DNA of 64,000 bases from CAZMNY01 sp964567745 (GTDB lineage Bacteria > Planctomycetota > Planctomycetia > Pirellulales > Pirellulaceae). The position numbers were made by a program, and so were the translations under genes. The stretch is taken from contig CAZMNY010000029.1 of NCBI GenBank assembly GCA_964567745.1, positions 1 through 64,000 of the forward strand, read 5' to 3'. The notes under the pieces are model-generated. The model made no database searches, was not told the origin of the DNA, and saw nothing but the letters and a program-made list of their open reading frames with translations. Shown piece after piece: positions 5,236 through 14,333 of the stretch (position 1 is its first letter; every line of letters begins with the position of its first letter).

Positions 5236-6783
5236 TTAGCGGCGAGGTATGGTGTGGGGCGTTTTCGATTTTTTGTCGATGGGGAACTGTGCATTGACGT
5301 CTTGAAGATAGGCTCGCAGTTCATCGGCAAGTGCGGTTCGCATGTCGGGGTAATCGTCTGCGAGGTTGTGTTGTTCGCTAATGTCTTTGGCCACATTGAA
5401 CAACTCGAATCGCCCGCTCTGATAATAGTAAATCAATTTCCAGGCGCCTCGGCGAATGCTGCTCGATGGTCCAATCCCGGGACCTTTGGGGCCCCAATTG
5501 TTCGGGAAGTGCCAGAACAGCGAACGCTCGTTTCGATCGTCGTCCTGTTCCCCTCGAAGCAAGCCGCTAAAGCTTCGGCCATCGACCACTCCGCCGACTT
5601 GCTTTACCTGGCCTACTCCGGCGAGCTCCAAAATTGTCGGGAAGAAATCCTCGATGATCACTGGCTGAGTACAAGTGGCACCGGGTTCGGTCACACCTGG
5701 CCAGTGTGCGAGCATCGGAACGCGAACTCCGCCTTCGTGCGCCGATCCTTTCCCACTCGACAAGGGACGATTGTGGGTGTGAGCCTTTCCGCCTCGCCCA
5801 CTCGCGCTCAGACCGCCGTTATCGGACATGAACAGCACAATCGTGTTGTCGCTCTGTCCATGTCGCTCAACGTTATCGAGAACATCGCCGAGCGATTTGT
5901 CCATCCCTTCCACCATCGCCGAGTACATCGCTTCGGTATTGTTCAGTCCGGCGTCTCGATACTTCTGGTAAAAGCGATCATCTTTGGCGAAGGGAACGTG
6001 CACGGCGTAGTGCGACATGTAGAGGAAGAAGGGCTTTTGATCCTCAACTGCTTGGTCCACCGCGCTGTTGGCTTCTATCGTTAATGCTTCGGTTAGGAAA
6101 ATCGGCTTGCCGTGATATTTTCCCAGGCCAGGCACGTCCCACACGGCGCCGCCTCGACGCCACGCGGCGCTGAAATTCTGCGTGCCGAGAAAGCTGCCGG
6201 GACCTCCTGCCGCATGTCCGGCGATATTGACATCGAACCCGACATTGGTTGGATCTGCGCCGGGCGTTCCGATGGCGCCAAAATGCGCCTTGCCGACATG
6301 AATCGTGCGATATCCGGCTTCGCGCAAGTAGGCGGGCAAGGCCTTGGCGTGGACGGTCCGTTCGATCCCGGCTACCGGACTCAGGCCGTTGACATTCCAC
6401 TTGGGGAACGCAAGCGTTGCGTGCCCGCGATCGTTGCTGGCGTTCTTCTTCAAGGTCCAATTAGTCACACGGTGTCTCGCCGCGTTGAGCCCGGTCATCA
6501 AACTGACTCGAGTCGGCGAGCAGACGCTGCAAGCATAGGCCTGAGTAAACTTCATCCCGCTCGCGGCCAAACGGTCCATGTTCGGCGTCCGGTACCGACG
6601 GTTTAATTCGGTCGTCGCGGTGTGAAATGGCACGGACGTATCTTGCCACCCCATGTCGTCCACCAGGAACAGCACGATATTGGGTCGCTCAGCGCCTAAT
6701 GCCGACGCTGTAATCATGAATGCAAACAGGGCAACGAAGACTCGGAACAAGTTAGTCGACATCGTATTCAACCATCCGCTCAT
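5236..6783 (-). CDS. secreted sulfatase (formylglycine type)
   Basis: A 515-residue sulfatase that should hydrolyse sulfate esters, probably of a polysaccharide, after export. A signal peptide covers about residues 8-31. PNIVLFLVDDMGWQD (35-49) supplies the first metal-binding aspartates. The nucleophile motif is C88-S-P-T-R92, whose Cys is converted to formylglycine. DNGG and the C-terminal WKLIYYY..GRFELF region are typical of family S1. The usual GKWHLG reads GKAHFG here. The ATG at 6783 overlaps the upstream hydrolase stop (ATGA); an inner ATG at 6762 would also keep the signal peptide. Coupling with the fusion hydrolase suggests they act on the same substrate, which is not deducible. Confidence 0.92.
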   Translation of the reverse strand: MSGWLNTMSTNLFRVFVALFAFMITASALGAERPNIVLFLVDDMGWQDTSVPFHTATTELNRRYRTPNMDRLAASGMKFTQAYACSVCSPTRVSLMTGLNAARHRVTNWTLKKNASNDRGHATLAFPKWNVNGLSPVAGIERTVHAKALPAYLREAGYRTIHVGKAHFGAIGTPGADPTNVGFDVNIAGHAAGGPGSFLGTQNFSAAWRRGGAVWDVPGLGKYHGKPIFLTEALTIEANSAVDQAVEDQKPFFLYMSHYAVHVPFAKDDRFYQKYRDAGLNNTEAMYSAMVEGMDKSLGDVLDNVERHGQSDNTIVLFMSDNGGLSASGRGGKAHTHNRPLSSGKGSAHEGGVRVPMLAHWPGVTEPGATCTQPVIIEDFFPTILELAGVGQVKQVGGVVDGRSFSGLLRGEQDDDRNERSLFWHFPNNWGPKGPGIGPSSSIRRGAWKLIYYYQSGRFELFNVAKDISEQHNLADDYPDMRTALADELRAYLQDVNAQFPIDKKSKTPHTIPRR

Positions 6784-8699
6784 TTTTGTTCGACCACCAT
6801 AGCCGGTACGGAATCAAATGTCGGCAATACCACCTCGTTCAGAATTCTGAACGGATGACGCATCGCTTTTTCTTTGTTGTGGCTCGTTACAACGACGACC
6901 AACTCGAGGGAGGGAAGGACGAAAATAAACTGTCCGCCAGCACCTCGAGCCGAGACGCATCGGTGCCTCTTCCCGCCGACCTCCACTTCGTTGCCCCACC
7001 AAAAATAGCCGTAGGTGTGCCCAGCTTTGTTGGTGTAGATCGGAGCAACAGCGTCACGAATGAATTCTCTCGTCCAAAGCTGTTCACCGTTCCATTTCCC
7101 GTCGTTTGCGATCAGCAATCCGAGCTTCAACATGTCGCGAGAACGCAGACTCGATCCGGCCGCGGCTTTGGGAAGCCCGCTGACGTCCGGCTGCCAGGCG
7201 TACTCCGAGATGCCGAGACGGCCGAGCACTTCTTTACGAATAAACTCTTCCGCCGTGCCCGGCACGACTGCCTCCACGACCTGCATGACGAGCATGGGAT
7301 CGGTCCCTTGATACTTGAATTCTCCCTCTTCGCGACTGGAAGTGTTGAATGCCATTTGAGCCTGTCGCTGGCCTTTCATGAGTGCCGCCAGCTGGCCAAA
7401 GGCATTTTTGGACTTCTCGTCGAGGCCGCGGAGCCCCGATTTCATGTTCAGACAATCGGCCACCTTGACTTCCGCCACTCCCGGCAACGGGTGAAACAGT
7501 TCGACTTCGGTCAAGTAATCGAGCACCGGCGCATTCAGATCCTTGATGTAGCCAAGTTGAATTGCTCGTCCAACAGCAAGGGCGGTAACTGACTTGGTTA
7601 TCGACATCTGAAAGTGCGGAGATGCTTGGCGTCCGCGACGGTAATAGCTCTCCAGAACCAGCTTGCCTTGGGAGGCAATCAACAGGCTATCGATGTTGCC
7701 ATACTTTCCCTTGGCAATCTCGCGAGTTAGCGATTCAACCACTTTGATATCGACGCCGTGTCGATCCAGTGGCGCGACAGCAATTCCGTCATCTAAATCA
7801 TCGGGCGTGGCATCGACAATCGGCTGCGGCAGGTCAGGCAGTAACTGCTCAAGTCGGTAGGCTGTAACAGAGGTTTGATCGGCCTTGGCTCGCGTAATGG
7901 CGAAATCGACAAGCGGCTGTGAATGAAAAAAGCCTGGCCAATAGTTGTGCCCCTGCCCCTTCGCCACGATCAGTTTTACCGCGTCGCTTGCTCCCTCCGC
8001 TTGATAGCGCTCGACCACGACGCCCGAGTTGCGTTCCAGCGGCACCACTCGGTCAACATCGCCGTGAATAAGGAACACGGGCACTTTCGCTTTCGCCAAC
8101 AAGTGAACTCGGGCGATCGGGTTGTGTTTGTCGAGCGTGGCTTCCAGCTCGCTCGGCTTCAGATTGTAGGCCGGCGCTGCACGTTCAATCCCAGGGTAAC
8201 TTCGCAAATCGAACACGGGGTAAATACCCGCGAAGCCCGCCACCTTGTCGATATTCCGAGTCGCCCAACTATTCGCCCAGACGCCTCCTCGGCTGCGTCC
8301 GAGCAGGCAAACTCGCTTTTTGAATCCACGCTTCTCGGTCAATTCGCGGTAAAGCGCGGTAAAGTCCTTCTGTCCTTGCGGGCTTCCGTGCGCTTCGCCA
8401 ACATCGATCCCCGCCACAGCGACGCCGGCGGCTAGGAACTGTTCGTGCATCCACTTCTCATGGCGGTCCGGTAGTCCGCGCAGCGTGGGCGAGTACATGA
8501 TCCAGGGCTGCGGTTTTTGTCGCTTCTCCTTCGCTGGCCAAAGGATGAACGCGGGCCGACCCTCGACCAAAAACGATTCGCCCGGCAGGATCAGCTTCTT
8601 GACCGGTTTGACCGACTGGCCTTGCTGAGCAATGCATTTGGCAGAGCACCAGACAAGTAACACGCTGACAACCGTCGTGCGAAATAAGGCCTTGGTCAC
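6780..8699 (-). CDS. two-domain hydrolase: alpha/beta hydrolase fused to beta-lactamase-fold serine hydrolase
   Basis: A 639-residue secreted protein with a signal peptide (1-24). Domain 1 (about 35-270) is an S9/acyl-esterase-like alpha/beta hydrolase: nucleophile GRSRG (Ser136), acid in HGDVDR (Asp214 or Asp216), base His251 in GQGHNYWPG. Domain 2 (about 310-630) is a class C beta-lactamase/penicillin-binding-like serine hydrolase with SITK (Ser366, Lys369), a Tyr motif (YQG, Tyr463), and RGAGGQ where HxG or KTG is usual. Such domains in planctomycetes are usually esterases or transesterases rather than true beta-lactamases. The stop overlaps the downstream sulfatase start, so the two form one operon. 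I infer deacylation plus desulfation of one substrate. Confidence 0.85.
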   Translation of the reverse strand: MTKALFRTTVVSVLLVWCSAKCIAQQGQSVKPVKKLILPGESFLVEGRPAFILWPAKEKRQKPQPWIMYSPTLRGLPDRHEKWMHEQFLAAGVAVAGIDVGEAHGSPQGQKDFTALYRELTEKRGFKKRVCLLGRSRGGVWANSWATRNIDKVAGFAGIYPVFDLRSYPGIERAAPAYNLKPSELEATLDKHNPIARVHLLAKAKVPVFLIHGDVDRVVPLERNSGVVVERYQAEGASDAVKLIVAKGQGHNYWPGFFHSQPLVDFAITRAKADQTSVTAYRLEQLLPDLPQPIVDATPDDLDDGIAVAPLDRHGVDIKVVESLTREIAKGKYGNIDSLLIASQGKLVLESYYRRGRQASPHFQMSITKSVTALAVGRAIQLGYIKDLNAPVLDYLTEVELFHPLPGVAEVKVADCLNMKSGLRGLDEKSKNAFGQLAALMKGQRQAQMAFNTSSREEGEFKYQGTDPMLVMQVVEAVVPGTAEEFIRKEVLGRLGISEYAWQPDVSGLPKAAAGSSLRSRDMLKLGLLIANDGKWNGEQLWTREFIRDAVAPIYTNKAGHTYGYFWWGNEVEVGGKRHRCVSARGAGGQFIFVLPSLELVVVVTSHNKEKAMRHPFRILNEVVLPTFDSVPAMVVEQK

Positions 8700-8754
8700 T
8701 GTCTTCTTCTCCTCTGCGCTACATGCTATGACCTAAACGGCCGGTCGATACGAC

Positions 8755-11007
8755 TTAATGCGTTTTCTGAACCAGCTTAAAGCTCGTGACGAGACCACCG
8801 CTTTGATAGGCAAATGTCGCCGTCGACCGCCTCGACTCGACTTGAGTAATGCGACCTTGGGCGTCTCGAGTTATTCGAACTGTCGAAACCGTAAGATCGC
8901 CGCCGGGGCGCATAACATACGACGGGGCGACATTGGAGGTTTCGCTCAGGTAATCGACGATCAGTAAGTACTGATTAACGTTCGACTGATGCCCGGCGTC
9001 CCAGCGTGTTTTGCAAAACTCAAGCATCAGCTGGCTATCGGCGAAGTACTGATTCGCCAGTGTCGCAAACGCCTCTTGGGGCGCGTTGAGAAAGAAGTGA
9101 ATATTGCCTCGCGTATAAGCGCGGTCGAACTTTTGCTTTCCCTTAAAATAATCCGCCCAAGCCGTGTTCCAAGTCGAATCATCTCCGTCCCAGGCGCCAA
9201 TACGCTTGAAATTCTTCTTTGTTTCGGCGAAATCAATACCTCGTGACTTCGGTGTTCGAAAAATCACGCTTGGCCCTGCCGCCTGCGCGAGACCTTCGAA
9301 CTTCCTCTCAAACAACTCGGGACGAACACGTCTGCCAACCGTATCCAACATGTTGTGCGCCAGTTCGTGCGCGAGACAAATCAGATAGACATCCGTGACG
9401 CCTGGCCTCGGCGAATCCGCCGCGAAGCTATTCTCCGGTCGCCCGAGCGGCAGGGCGAAAATGTTGATCCCCGATCGAGAGCGAATCTTCTGCGTCTTGC
9501 TGGCCGGTCCCAGCCAGCCGGCCACTGTGATTGTCTCAACCTCCCAAACGTCTCGCGGCATCGCCTTCATCAATCGATGCATCGCGGCCAGTTGCCGCGG
9601 AGTCGCTCGGTCGTTGTCGATAAACAACACGCCAAGATCGACCAGCAGTCGCCGATAGCCGGCTTGGAAGTCAAGAACATCGGCGACGCGTGTACGACTG
9701 GCGCTGGAATCGGGAAGCGACTCGAGTAGAACCGCCCAATATTGAGCCGCCAGCAGCGGCAGATGGGGACTCGACTCCAAGTCGAATTGAGCTCGCCGCA
9801 ACAAGTTGGGATACTGCTTCGCCAACGGCGATAGTTGCTGAAAGAGGCGTTCGCGCGTTGACTGTGGAACGAGTCCGCCGGCCAAGTCAGCTTGTAGCGA
9901 TGTGAGCGAACCGAAAACTTTTTGACGAATCACCGCGTCGTCTCGAAGAACCGAGCCAAGGTGGCTCGCGTGCTCGGCAAGCAACTTCCGAAACGACTCA
10001 ACTCGAGATAGCAAGCCAACGCCACGCATCAAGAACAGCCGCCCGTTCTTGCCACCGCTGATCAGGTCGAGCACGCCATCGCCATCCAGGTCAGCCAACT
10101 CGGGAGTGGTGTCGTCGCCGTTTTCCTTACGGATATTGATCGCGCCTCCGTCCGACCATTGCAGCATGCGACTCTTGCTCAACTTCGGATTCTTGCCGGT
10201 CGATTCGTTAAGGTGGAGCGACACGGTGCCCCAGTTGACTCCGAGCAATAGGTCGCGTCGCCCATCCTGGTTGAAATCGACGATACGGGGATGCGAGTTG
10301 TAGGCGAGGCGAAGATCGTAAAACGAGTCCCCTTTCGAGAAACGTGGCTCGTCCGCTCGGCCTTGATTGCGGAACAACAGGACATCTCCGCCAAATGAAC
10401 CAGTGACAATGTCAGCGAGTCCATCGCCGTCCCAATCGGCAACATCAAACCGGCCCTGGCAGTTCTTCTGTACCTGAAGAGTTATCGCCGTCTCGGCAAA
10501 CCTAGGGCTTCGGACCGTCCCGACGTTTTGATGAATGGAGACTTCGTCGCCCGAGTGGCAAACCACCAGGTCCGGTAGACGGCCGCCGACGAGATTGGTA
10601 AGAGCGATTCCGGTGTAGGACGTTCCCCAACGGTTGCGACTGCCTGCGGAGATAGCAGTCTTCCCTTGAAAGTTCGCGCGCTGACGATTCCCGTCGTTGC
10701 GATAGAGCCACAATCGACCGTCGCCTCCGCCCACCAAAAGGTCTGAATCCCCGTCACGATCCCAATCGTAACACCGAGTGGTCGCGTGGTGGCCCAAATC
10801 AATCGCCTCTCCGTCGGCTTTGATTGCGACGGGGCGCTCGTACGACATGGTTGGAATCAACTCTGATCCGGAGTCTTGGGCCATTGCAGCGTGACAAGAA
10901 ACGCAAAGTGAAATTGCTGCCACTGCAAACAACTTCGCGACCTGGCTTCGGATTTGCGGAAAAGAGTGATTATCATCCGTCACGGCTTCATTGTACATTC
11001 GCATCAC
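8755..11007 (-). CDS. VCBS/FG-GAP propeller protein with a C-terminal zincin-like motif
   Basis: A 750-residue exported protein with a hydrophobic signal segment at about 24-43. Residues about 55-330 hold FG-GAP/VCBS repeats with calcium-loop motifs (DWDRDGDSD, DWDGDGLAD, DLDGDGVLD), predicting a beta-propeller. The C-terminal half carries H547-E-L-A-H551 (HExxH) and, about 94 residues later, an Ala-rich helix with Glu645 (PQEAFATLANQYF) that could be a third zinc ligand. That suggests a metallopeptidase domain I cannot assign to a family. TAA lies at 8755. It is 55 bases upstream of the fusion hydrolase on the same strand and may be co-transcribed. Confidence 0.8.
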   Translation of the reverse strand: MMRMYNEAVTDDNHSFPQIRSQVAKLFAVAAISLCVSCHAAMAQDSGSELIPTMSYERPVAIKADGEAIDLGHHATTRCYDWDRDGDSDLLVGGGDGRLWLYRNDGNRQRANFQGKTAISAGSRNRWGTSYTGIALTNLVGGRLPDLVVCHSGDEVSIHQNVGTVRSPRFAETAITLQVQKNCQGRFDVADWDGDGLADIVTGSFGGDVLLFRNQGRADEPRFSKGDSFYDLRLAYNSHPRIVDFNQDGRRDLLLGVNWGTVSLHLNESTGKNPKLSKSRMLQWSDGGAINIRKENGDDTTPELADLDGDGVLDLISGGKNGRLFLMRGVGLLSRVESFRKLLAEHASHLGSVLRDDAVIRQKVFGSLTSLQADLAGGLVPQSTRERLFQQLSPLAKQYPNLLRRAQFDLESSPHLPLLAAQYWAVLLESLPDSSASRTRVADVLDFQAGYRRLLVDLGVLFIDNDRATPRQLAAMHRLMKAMPRDVWEVETITVAGWLGPASKTQKIRSRSGINIFALPLGRPENSFAADSPRPGVTDVYLICLAHELAHNMLDTVGRRVRPELFERKFEGLAQAAGPSVIFRTPKSRGIDFAETKKNFKRIGAWDGDDSTWNTAWADYFKGKQKFDRAYTRGNIHFFLNAPQEAFATLANQYFADSQLMLEFCKTRWDAGHQSNVNQYLLIVDYLSETSNVAPSYVMRPGGDLTVSTVRITRDAQGRITQVESRRSTATFAYQSGGLVTSFKLVQKTH

Positions 11008-11186
11008 GCGTCATCCCCAGAGTCAACTGCCCGTTCACTTTGAATGTAGGTAGTATATCAACGCTAACCACAAGCCGCTCGCCCACGTGTGACAAATCCA
11101 GATGACGACATCATCCCCGACGCGAGCCGCGAACGATCGCGCTACCCGCGTTGCGCGCCACTGAACGCAAATAACGATTCCGCGTG

Positions 11187-11204
11187 GCACTGGCTTGCCA
11201 GTGC
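11187..11204. repeat. perfect 18-nt palindrome GCACTGGCTTGCCAGTGC
   Basis: The two 8-nt arms pair perfectly around a 2-nt centre. Similar TGGCTTGCCA elements are common between genes in planctomycete genomes (from memory). A partial copy lies near 52650. It sits just upstream of the start I prefer for the next small gene. Confidence 0.6.
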
Positions 11205-11217
11205 AGAATTGCATTGG

Positions 11218-11451
11218 ATGTTGACCTCAAGTCCCTCGCCAACCGACGCCGCCACGGTCCATTTCGCGCTTAGCCAAGATCTTATTTACGAGGTTCACGG
11301 TGCGATGTTTGATTTGACGAAGCATGAATTGAACGTCATGCGCTACGGAGGGATGGGCATTTTTAAGTTGGTAATGTCCGTCCTGTTCTTCTTTCCTTGG
11401 CTCGCAATCAAGATGGTCTTGATGAAGACCAAGGCCGCTTCTGCGACCTAA
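11218..11451 (+). CDS. small hypothetical protein with C-terminal membrane helix
   Basis: A 77-residue protein I do not recognise. A soluble N-terminal part (VHFALSQDLIYEVHG) precedes a hydrophobic segment (FKLVMSVLFFFPWLAIKMVL), so it is probably tail-anchored. An in-frame ATG at 11089 would add 43 low-complexity residues spanning the palindrome at 11187-11204, so I prefer 11218. The stop TAA lies in ACCTAAC, and a strong terminator follows at 11501-11536. Confidence 0.45.
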   Translation: MLTSSPSPTDAATVHFALSQDLIYEVHGAMFDLTKHELNVMRYGGMGIFKLVMSVLFFFPWLAIKMVLMKTKAASAT

Positions 11452-11500
11452 CAAACGGCGACGCCGTAATTCAGGAATTAGCGTTCAACGTTTTGCACGA

Positions 11501-11536
11501 CGCCCCACGCCGAGATTTTTTGGCGCGGGGCGTTTT
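11501..11536 (+). terminator. Rho-independent terminator
   Basis: CGCCCCACGCC (11501-11511) pairs with GGCGCGGGGCG (11522-11532) with one mismatch, followed by TTTT. It ends the small upstream gene before the sulfatase. Confidence 0.7.
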
Positions 11537-11651
11537 CGGTTGAAGCCGAATTGGTAACGCGCGTCACCGGGCGCGTTGCGTGTCGAGTTGAGGTAACATG
11601 GGTGCACAAAGACGAAACCAACTCGAGCCACCCAAGAACTAGTTTCTGAGA

Positions 11652-13229
11652 ATGAACCGACAAAATAACTACGGCGTCCAGCTGTCCATCATCCTATTGG
11701 TCGCGATCGGACTGAGTGCCAAAGGCCTAGCCGCCGATCGCCCCAACATTCTGTTTCTGTTTTCCGACGACCACGCGATCAAGTCGATCTCCGCTTACGG
11801 TGGTCCGCTGGCCGACGTCGCCCCAACACCCCATATCGACAGCCTCGCGCGGCAAGGCGCCGTCTTCCTCAATTCCTTTTGCGCGAATTCGATTTGCGGC
11901 CCGTCGCGGGCCAACATCTTGACCGGCAAGCATAGCCACATCAACGGATTCATGCGCAATGGCAACAACTTTGATCAGAGCCAATGGACGGTAGCCAAGG
12001 CGTTGCAAAAGGGCGGCTACAATACGGCCGTCATCGGCAAGTGGCACTTGAGATCAAATCCGGTCGGTTTCGATCACTGGGAAGTCTTTCCCGGCCAAGG
12101 CAATTATTACAACCCAGTGTTCATTCAGATGGACGGTTCGCGGAAGCGATTTGAAGGGTACGCGACGGATCTCACCACCGACAAGGCCATCGCCTGGCTC
12201 GACGGACGAGACAAATCGAAGCCGTTCTTCCTGATGTGCCAACATAAGGCGCCGCATCGTACCTTTGCTCCAGCGCTCAGGCATCTTGGCGCTTTTGATG
12301 ACGTCGAGATTCCCGAGCCGGCCACGTTGTTTGACGACTACGCGAACCGGAGTCGAACTCTTGCAAAAAACGAAATGGAGATCGATCGGCACTTCGACTG
12401 GGCCTACGATGCGAAGGTTCGCAAGAACGAACGAGGCGACGTCAAGCTCCCCAGACCGGATCGCTACGGGACGCCTGAATACAATCGTATGACGCCCGCT
12501 CAAAAGAAGGTCTGGGATGCCCATTTCTCGCCCCACAATCAGAAATTCCTGGCCGACTACAAATCCGGAAACCTGAAGAACCGGGACATCGTCAAATGGA
12601 AATACCGCCGTTACATGCGAAACTACTTGAGCACCGTCAATGCGGTCGATGAAAGCGTTGGCCGCATGCTTAAATACTTGGACGATCACGAACTGGCGAA
12701 AAACACCGTCGTAATCTACTCATCCGACCAAGGATTTTATCTGGGCGAACACGGCTGGTACGACAAACGCTGGATGTTCGAGGAGTCGTTTCGGATGCCG
12801 TTCCTGATCCGCTGGCCTGGGGTCATCAAGCCAGGAGCGAAGCCGAAAGAGTTGATCCAAAACATCGATTATGCGCCGACCTTTCTCGACATCGCCGGAC
12901 TCGTTTCCCCGTCTGAGATTCAAGGCCGATCGCTCGCTCCGTTGCTTAATGGAGACGAGACCAAATGGCGTAAGTCGCTCTATTATTCTTACTACGAACT
13001 GGGCGAACACGCTGTGCCTCAGCATTTTGGAGTCCGCACCCAGACGCACAAACTGATCTATTTCCCGCGCACCGACGAATGGAACATGTTCGACCTGGTG
13101 CACGACCCCGAGGAAATGAAGAGCATCCACGCCGATGCGTCTCATCAACAAACGCGGCAAGAACTCGAGAAAGAATTCAACCGACTGCGTGCACAATACG
13201 ACGCTCCCGATTTTCCAAAGAAGCGGTAA
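11652..13229 (+). CDS. secreted sulfatase (ICGPSR type)
   Basis: A 525-residue sulfatase with a signal peptide (1-28), metal-binding PNILFLFSDDH (31-41) and nucleophile C82-G-P-S-R86. It has a GKWHL substrate-site motif, a DQGFYLGEHGWYDKR segment and a C-terminal domain with HKLIYFPRTDEWNMFDL. The CGPSR form with a GEHGWYDKR segment recalls N-acetylglucosamine-6-sulfatase-like planctomycete enzymes, but the substrate cannot be read from the sequence. It stands alone on the plus strand, separated from the previous gene by a terminator, with a small lipoprotein gene 12 bases downstream. Confidence 0.92.
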   Translation: MNRQNNYGVQLSIILLVAIGLSAKGLAADRPNILFLFSDDHAIKSISAYGGPLADVAPTPHIDSLARQGAVFLNSFCANSICGPSRANILTGKHSHINGFMRNGNNFDQSQWTVAKALQKGGYNTAVIGKWHLRSNPVGFDHWEVFPGQGNYYNPVFIQMDGSRKRFEGYATDLTTDKAIAWLDGRDKSKPFFLMCQHKAPHRTFAPALRHLGAFDDVEIPEPATLFDDYANRSRTLAKNEMEIDRHFDWAYDAKVRKNERGDVKLPRPDRYGTPEYNRMTPAQKKVWDAHFSPHNQKFLADYKSGNLKNRDIVKWKYRRYMRNYLSTVNAVDESVGRMLKYLDDHELAKNTVVIYSSDQGFYLGEHGWYDKRWMFEESFRMPFLIRWPGVIKPGAKPKELIQNIDYAPTFLDIAGLVSPSEIQGRSLAPLLNGDETKWRKSLYYSYYELGEHAVPQHFGVRTQTHKLIYFPRTDEWNMFDLVHDPEEMKSIHADASHQQTRQELEKEFNRLRAQYDAPDFPKKR

Positions 13230-13241
13230 CGACAGATCGCA

Positions 13242-13817
13242 TTGCGTCACTCTCCACACACCACAGTTTGCACGTTATTGCTTGTTCTGATTGCAATCGG
13301 GTGTAGCAATGCGCCTACGCCCCAAGAACCGCAGATGCACTCACCAGAACCGAACTACTTTCAAGCGTTACTTGACGCCAGTATGACTGAACTGCAACTC
13401 AAGACGGAAGGTCACAAAGCATGGGGACTTGGCTCGTTTGATCGATGGAGTATCGAACAAGAGGTTGGGAATCTCGTCTTCACCGACGCGGATGGCACGA
13501 CCGCGCTTGCACCGGCGCAGATTATTGGTTCGTTCAGCACCCAAGATAACTCTTGGCTTTGGGCTTGGGACAATCCTTCGATTGCCGATGACCTGAAGGT
13601 CCACGCTAGACAGCTCAAAGACTACGGTAACAAACACAGCATCACGAAACTGACATCGCGGAAGTGGACCGGTACGGAAGACGACGCATGGGCGATGGTC
13701 GCCCTGGCTGTAAAGCTATGTGACGCCCAAGGTGCTTATCGCGGACCCGCCGGTTCGTCCTATCTGTTTATGACGTTCGGTGAAGTCAAAGTCAGCAGGC
13801 CTAAAGATGCCCCATAG
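13242..13817 (+). CDS. lipoprotein, DUF6882-like
   Basis: A 191-residue lipoprotein: signal peptide TLLLVLIAIGC (Cys21), then a soluble domain containing GSFSTQDNSWLWAWDNPSI, a pattern I associate with DUF6882 (unknown function). No ATG is available, so TTG at 13242 is the likely start, 12 bases after the sulfatase stop. The frame after the TAG stop stays open for another 24 codons, so the C-terminus might once have been longer. Confidence 0.6.
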   Translation: MRHSPHTTVCTLLLVLIAIGCSNAPTPQEPQMHSPEPNYFQALLDASMTELQLKTEGHKAWGLGSFDRWSIEQEVGNLVFTDADGTTALAPAQIIGSFSTQDNSWLWAWDNPSIADDLKVHARQLKDYGNKHSITKLTSRKWTGTEDDAWAMVALAVKLCDAQGAYRGPAGSSYLFMTFGEVKVSRPKDAP

Positions 13818-13843
13818 GAAATCGTTGAATCGGACGGCGGCGT

Positions 13844-14299
13844 CATGCTGAATCCCAAACGGGTGTCTTTTACTCTGCATTCCCGCTAAACAAAGATGTT
13901 CGCGAGTGGCTCACCGATAATGGCGTTTCCGCGCCCTCGACCGATGGAACCGCGCCGACGCCCCAGCAACTTGCAGCGCCGCTCGAGACGTTCACCGACC
14001 AACAGGTTGAATTCAACCTCGGCGACAGCGTTTGGCAGGCTGAGATCAGCGACCGCCAATCGCCGGACGACGGACCGTGGACAATGCTCAACGTCATGAA
14101 CTACACGAATGCGGACCAGCCGTGCAAATTCTACTTCGAAAAAGGATGGCCACAGTTAATCATCCGAGTCGTTCATCGAATCGCTAAACAATGCGGCCCC
14201 ATTGCGGTCATTCCAGATACTGGCTGTCGCGCCGTCGTCGTTGAACCCAACTCCGATGTCGATCGGATCATCGCCACTTTGGAACACATCACCGGCTAG
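13844..14299 (+). pseudogene. hypothetical protein, one-base frameshift near codon 6
   Basis: The ATG at 13844 reads MLNPKR and then leaves frame. From 13862 the frame shifted by one reads GVFYSAFPLNKDVREWL and continues for 146 codons to TAG at 14299, ending CGPIAVIPDTGCRAVVVEPN. The joined protein of about 150 residues is coherent throughout (FEKGWPQLIIRVVHRIAKQ), so the disruption sits in the GGG run at 13860. I do not recognise the family. It may be a recent pseudogene or a sequencing indel. Confidence 0.55.
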
Positions 14300-14333
14300 A
14301 TGGCTCCAACCCCTGTCTACCGATGCAATCTAG

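Noticed and set aside
6780..8699. Annotation of the fusion protein as a beta-lactamase resistance gene
   Set aside because: Only SxxK is kept; the KTG/HxG box reads RGAGGQ and the protein is fused to another hydrolase in a carbohydrate-enzyme setting.
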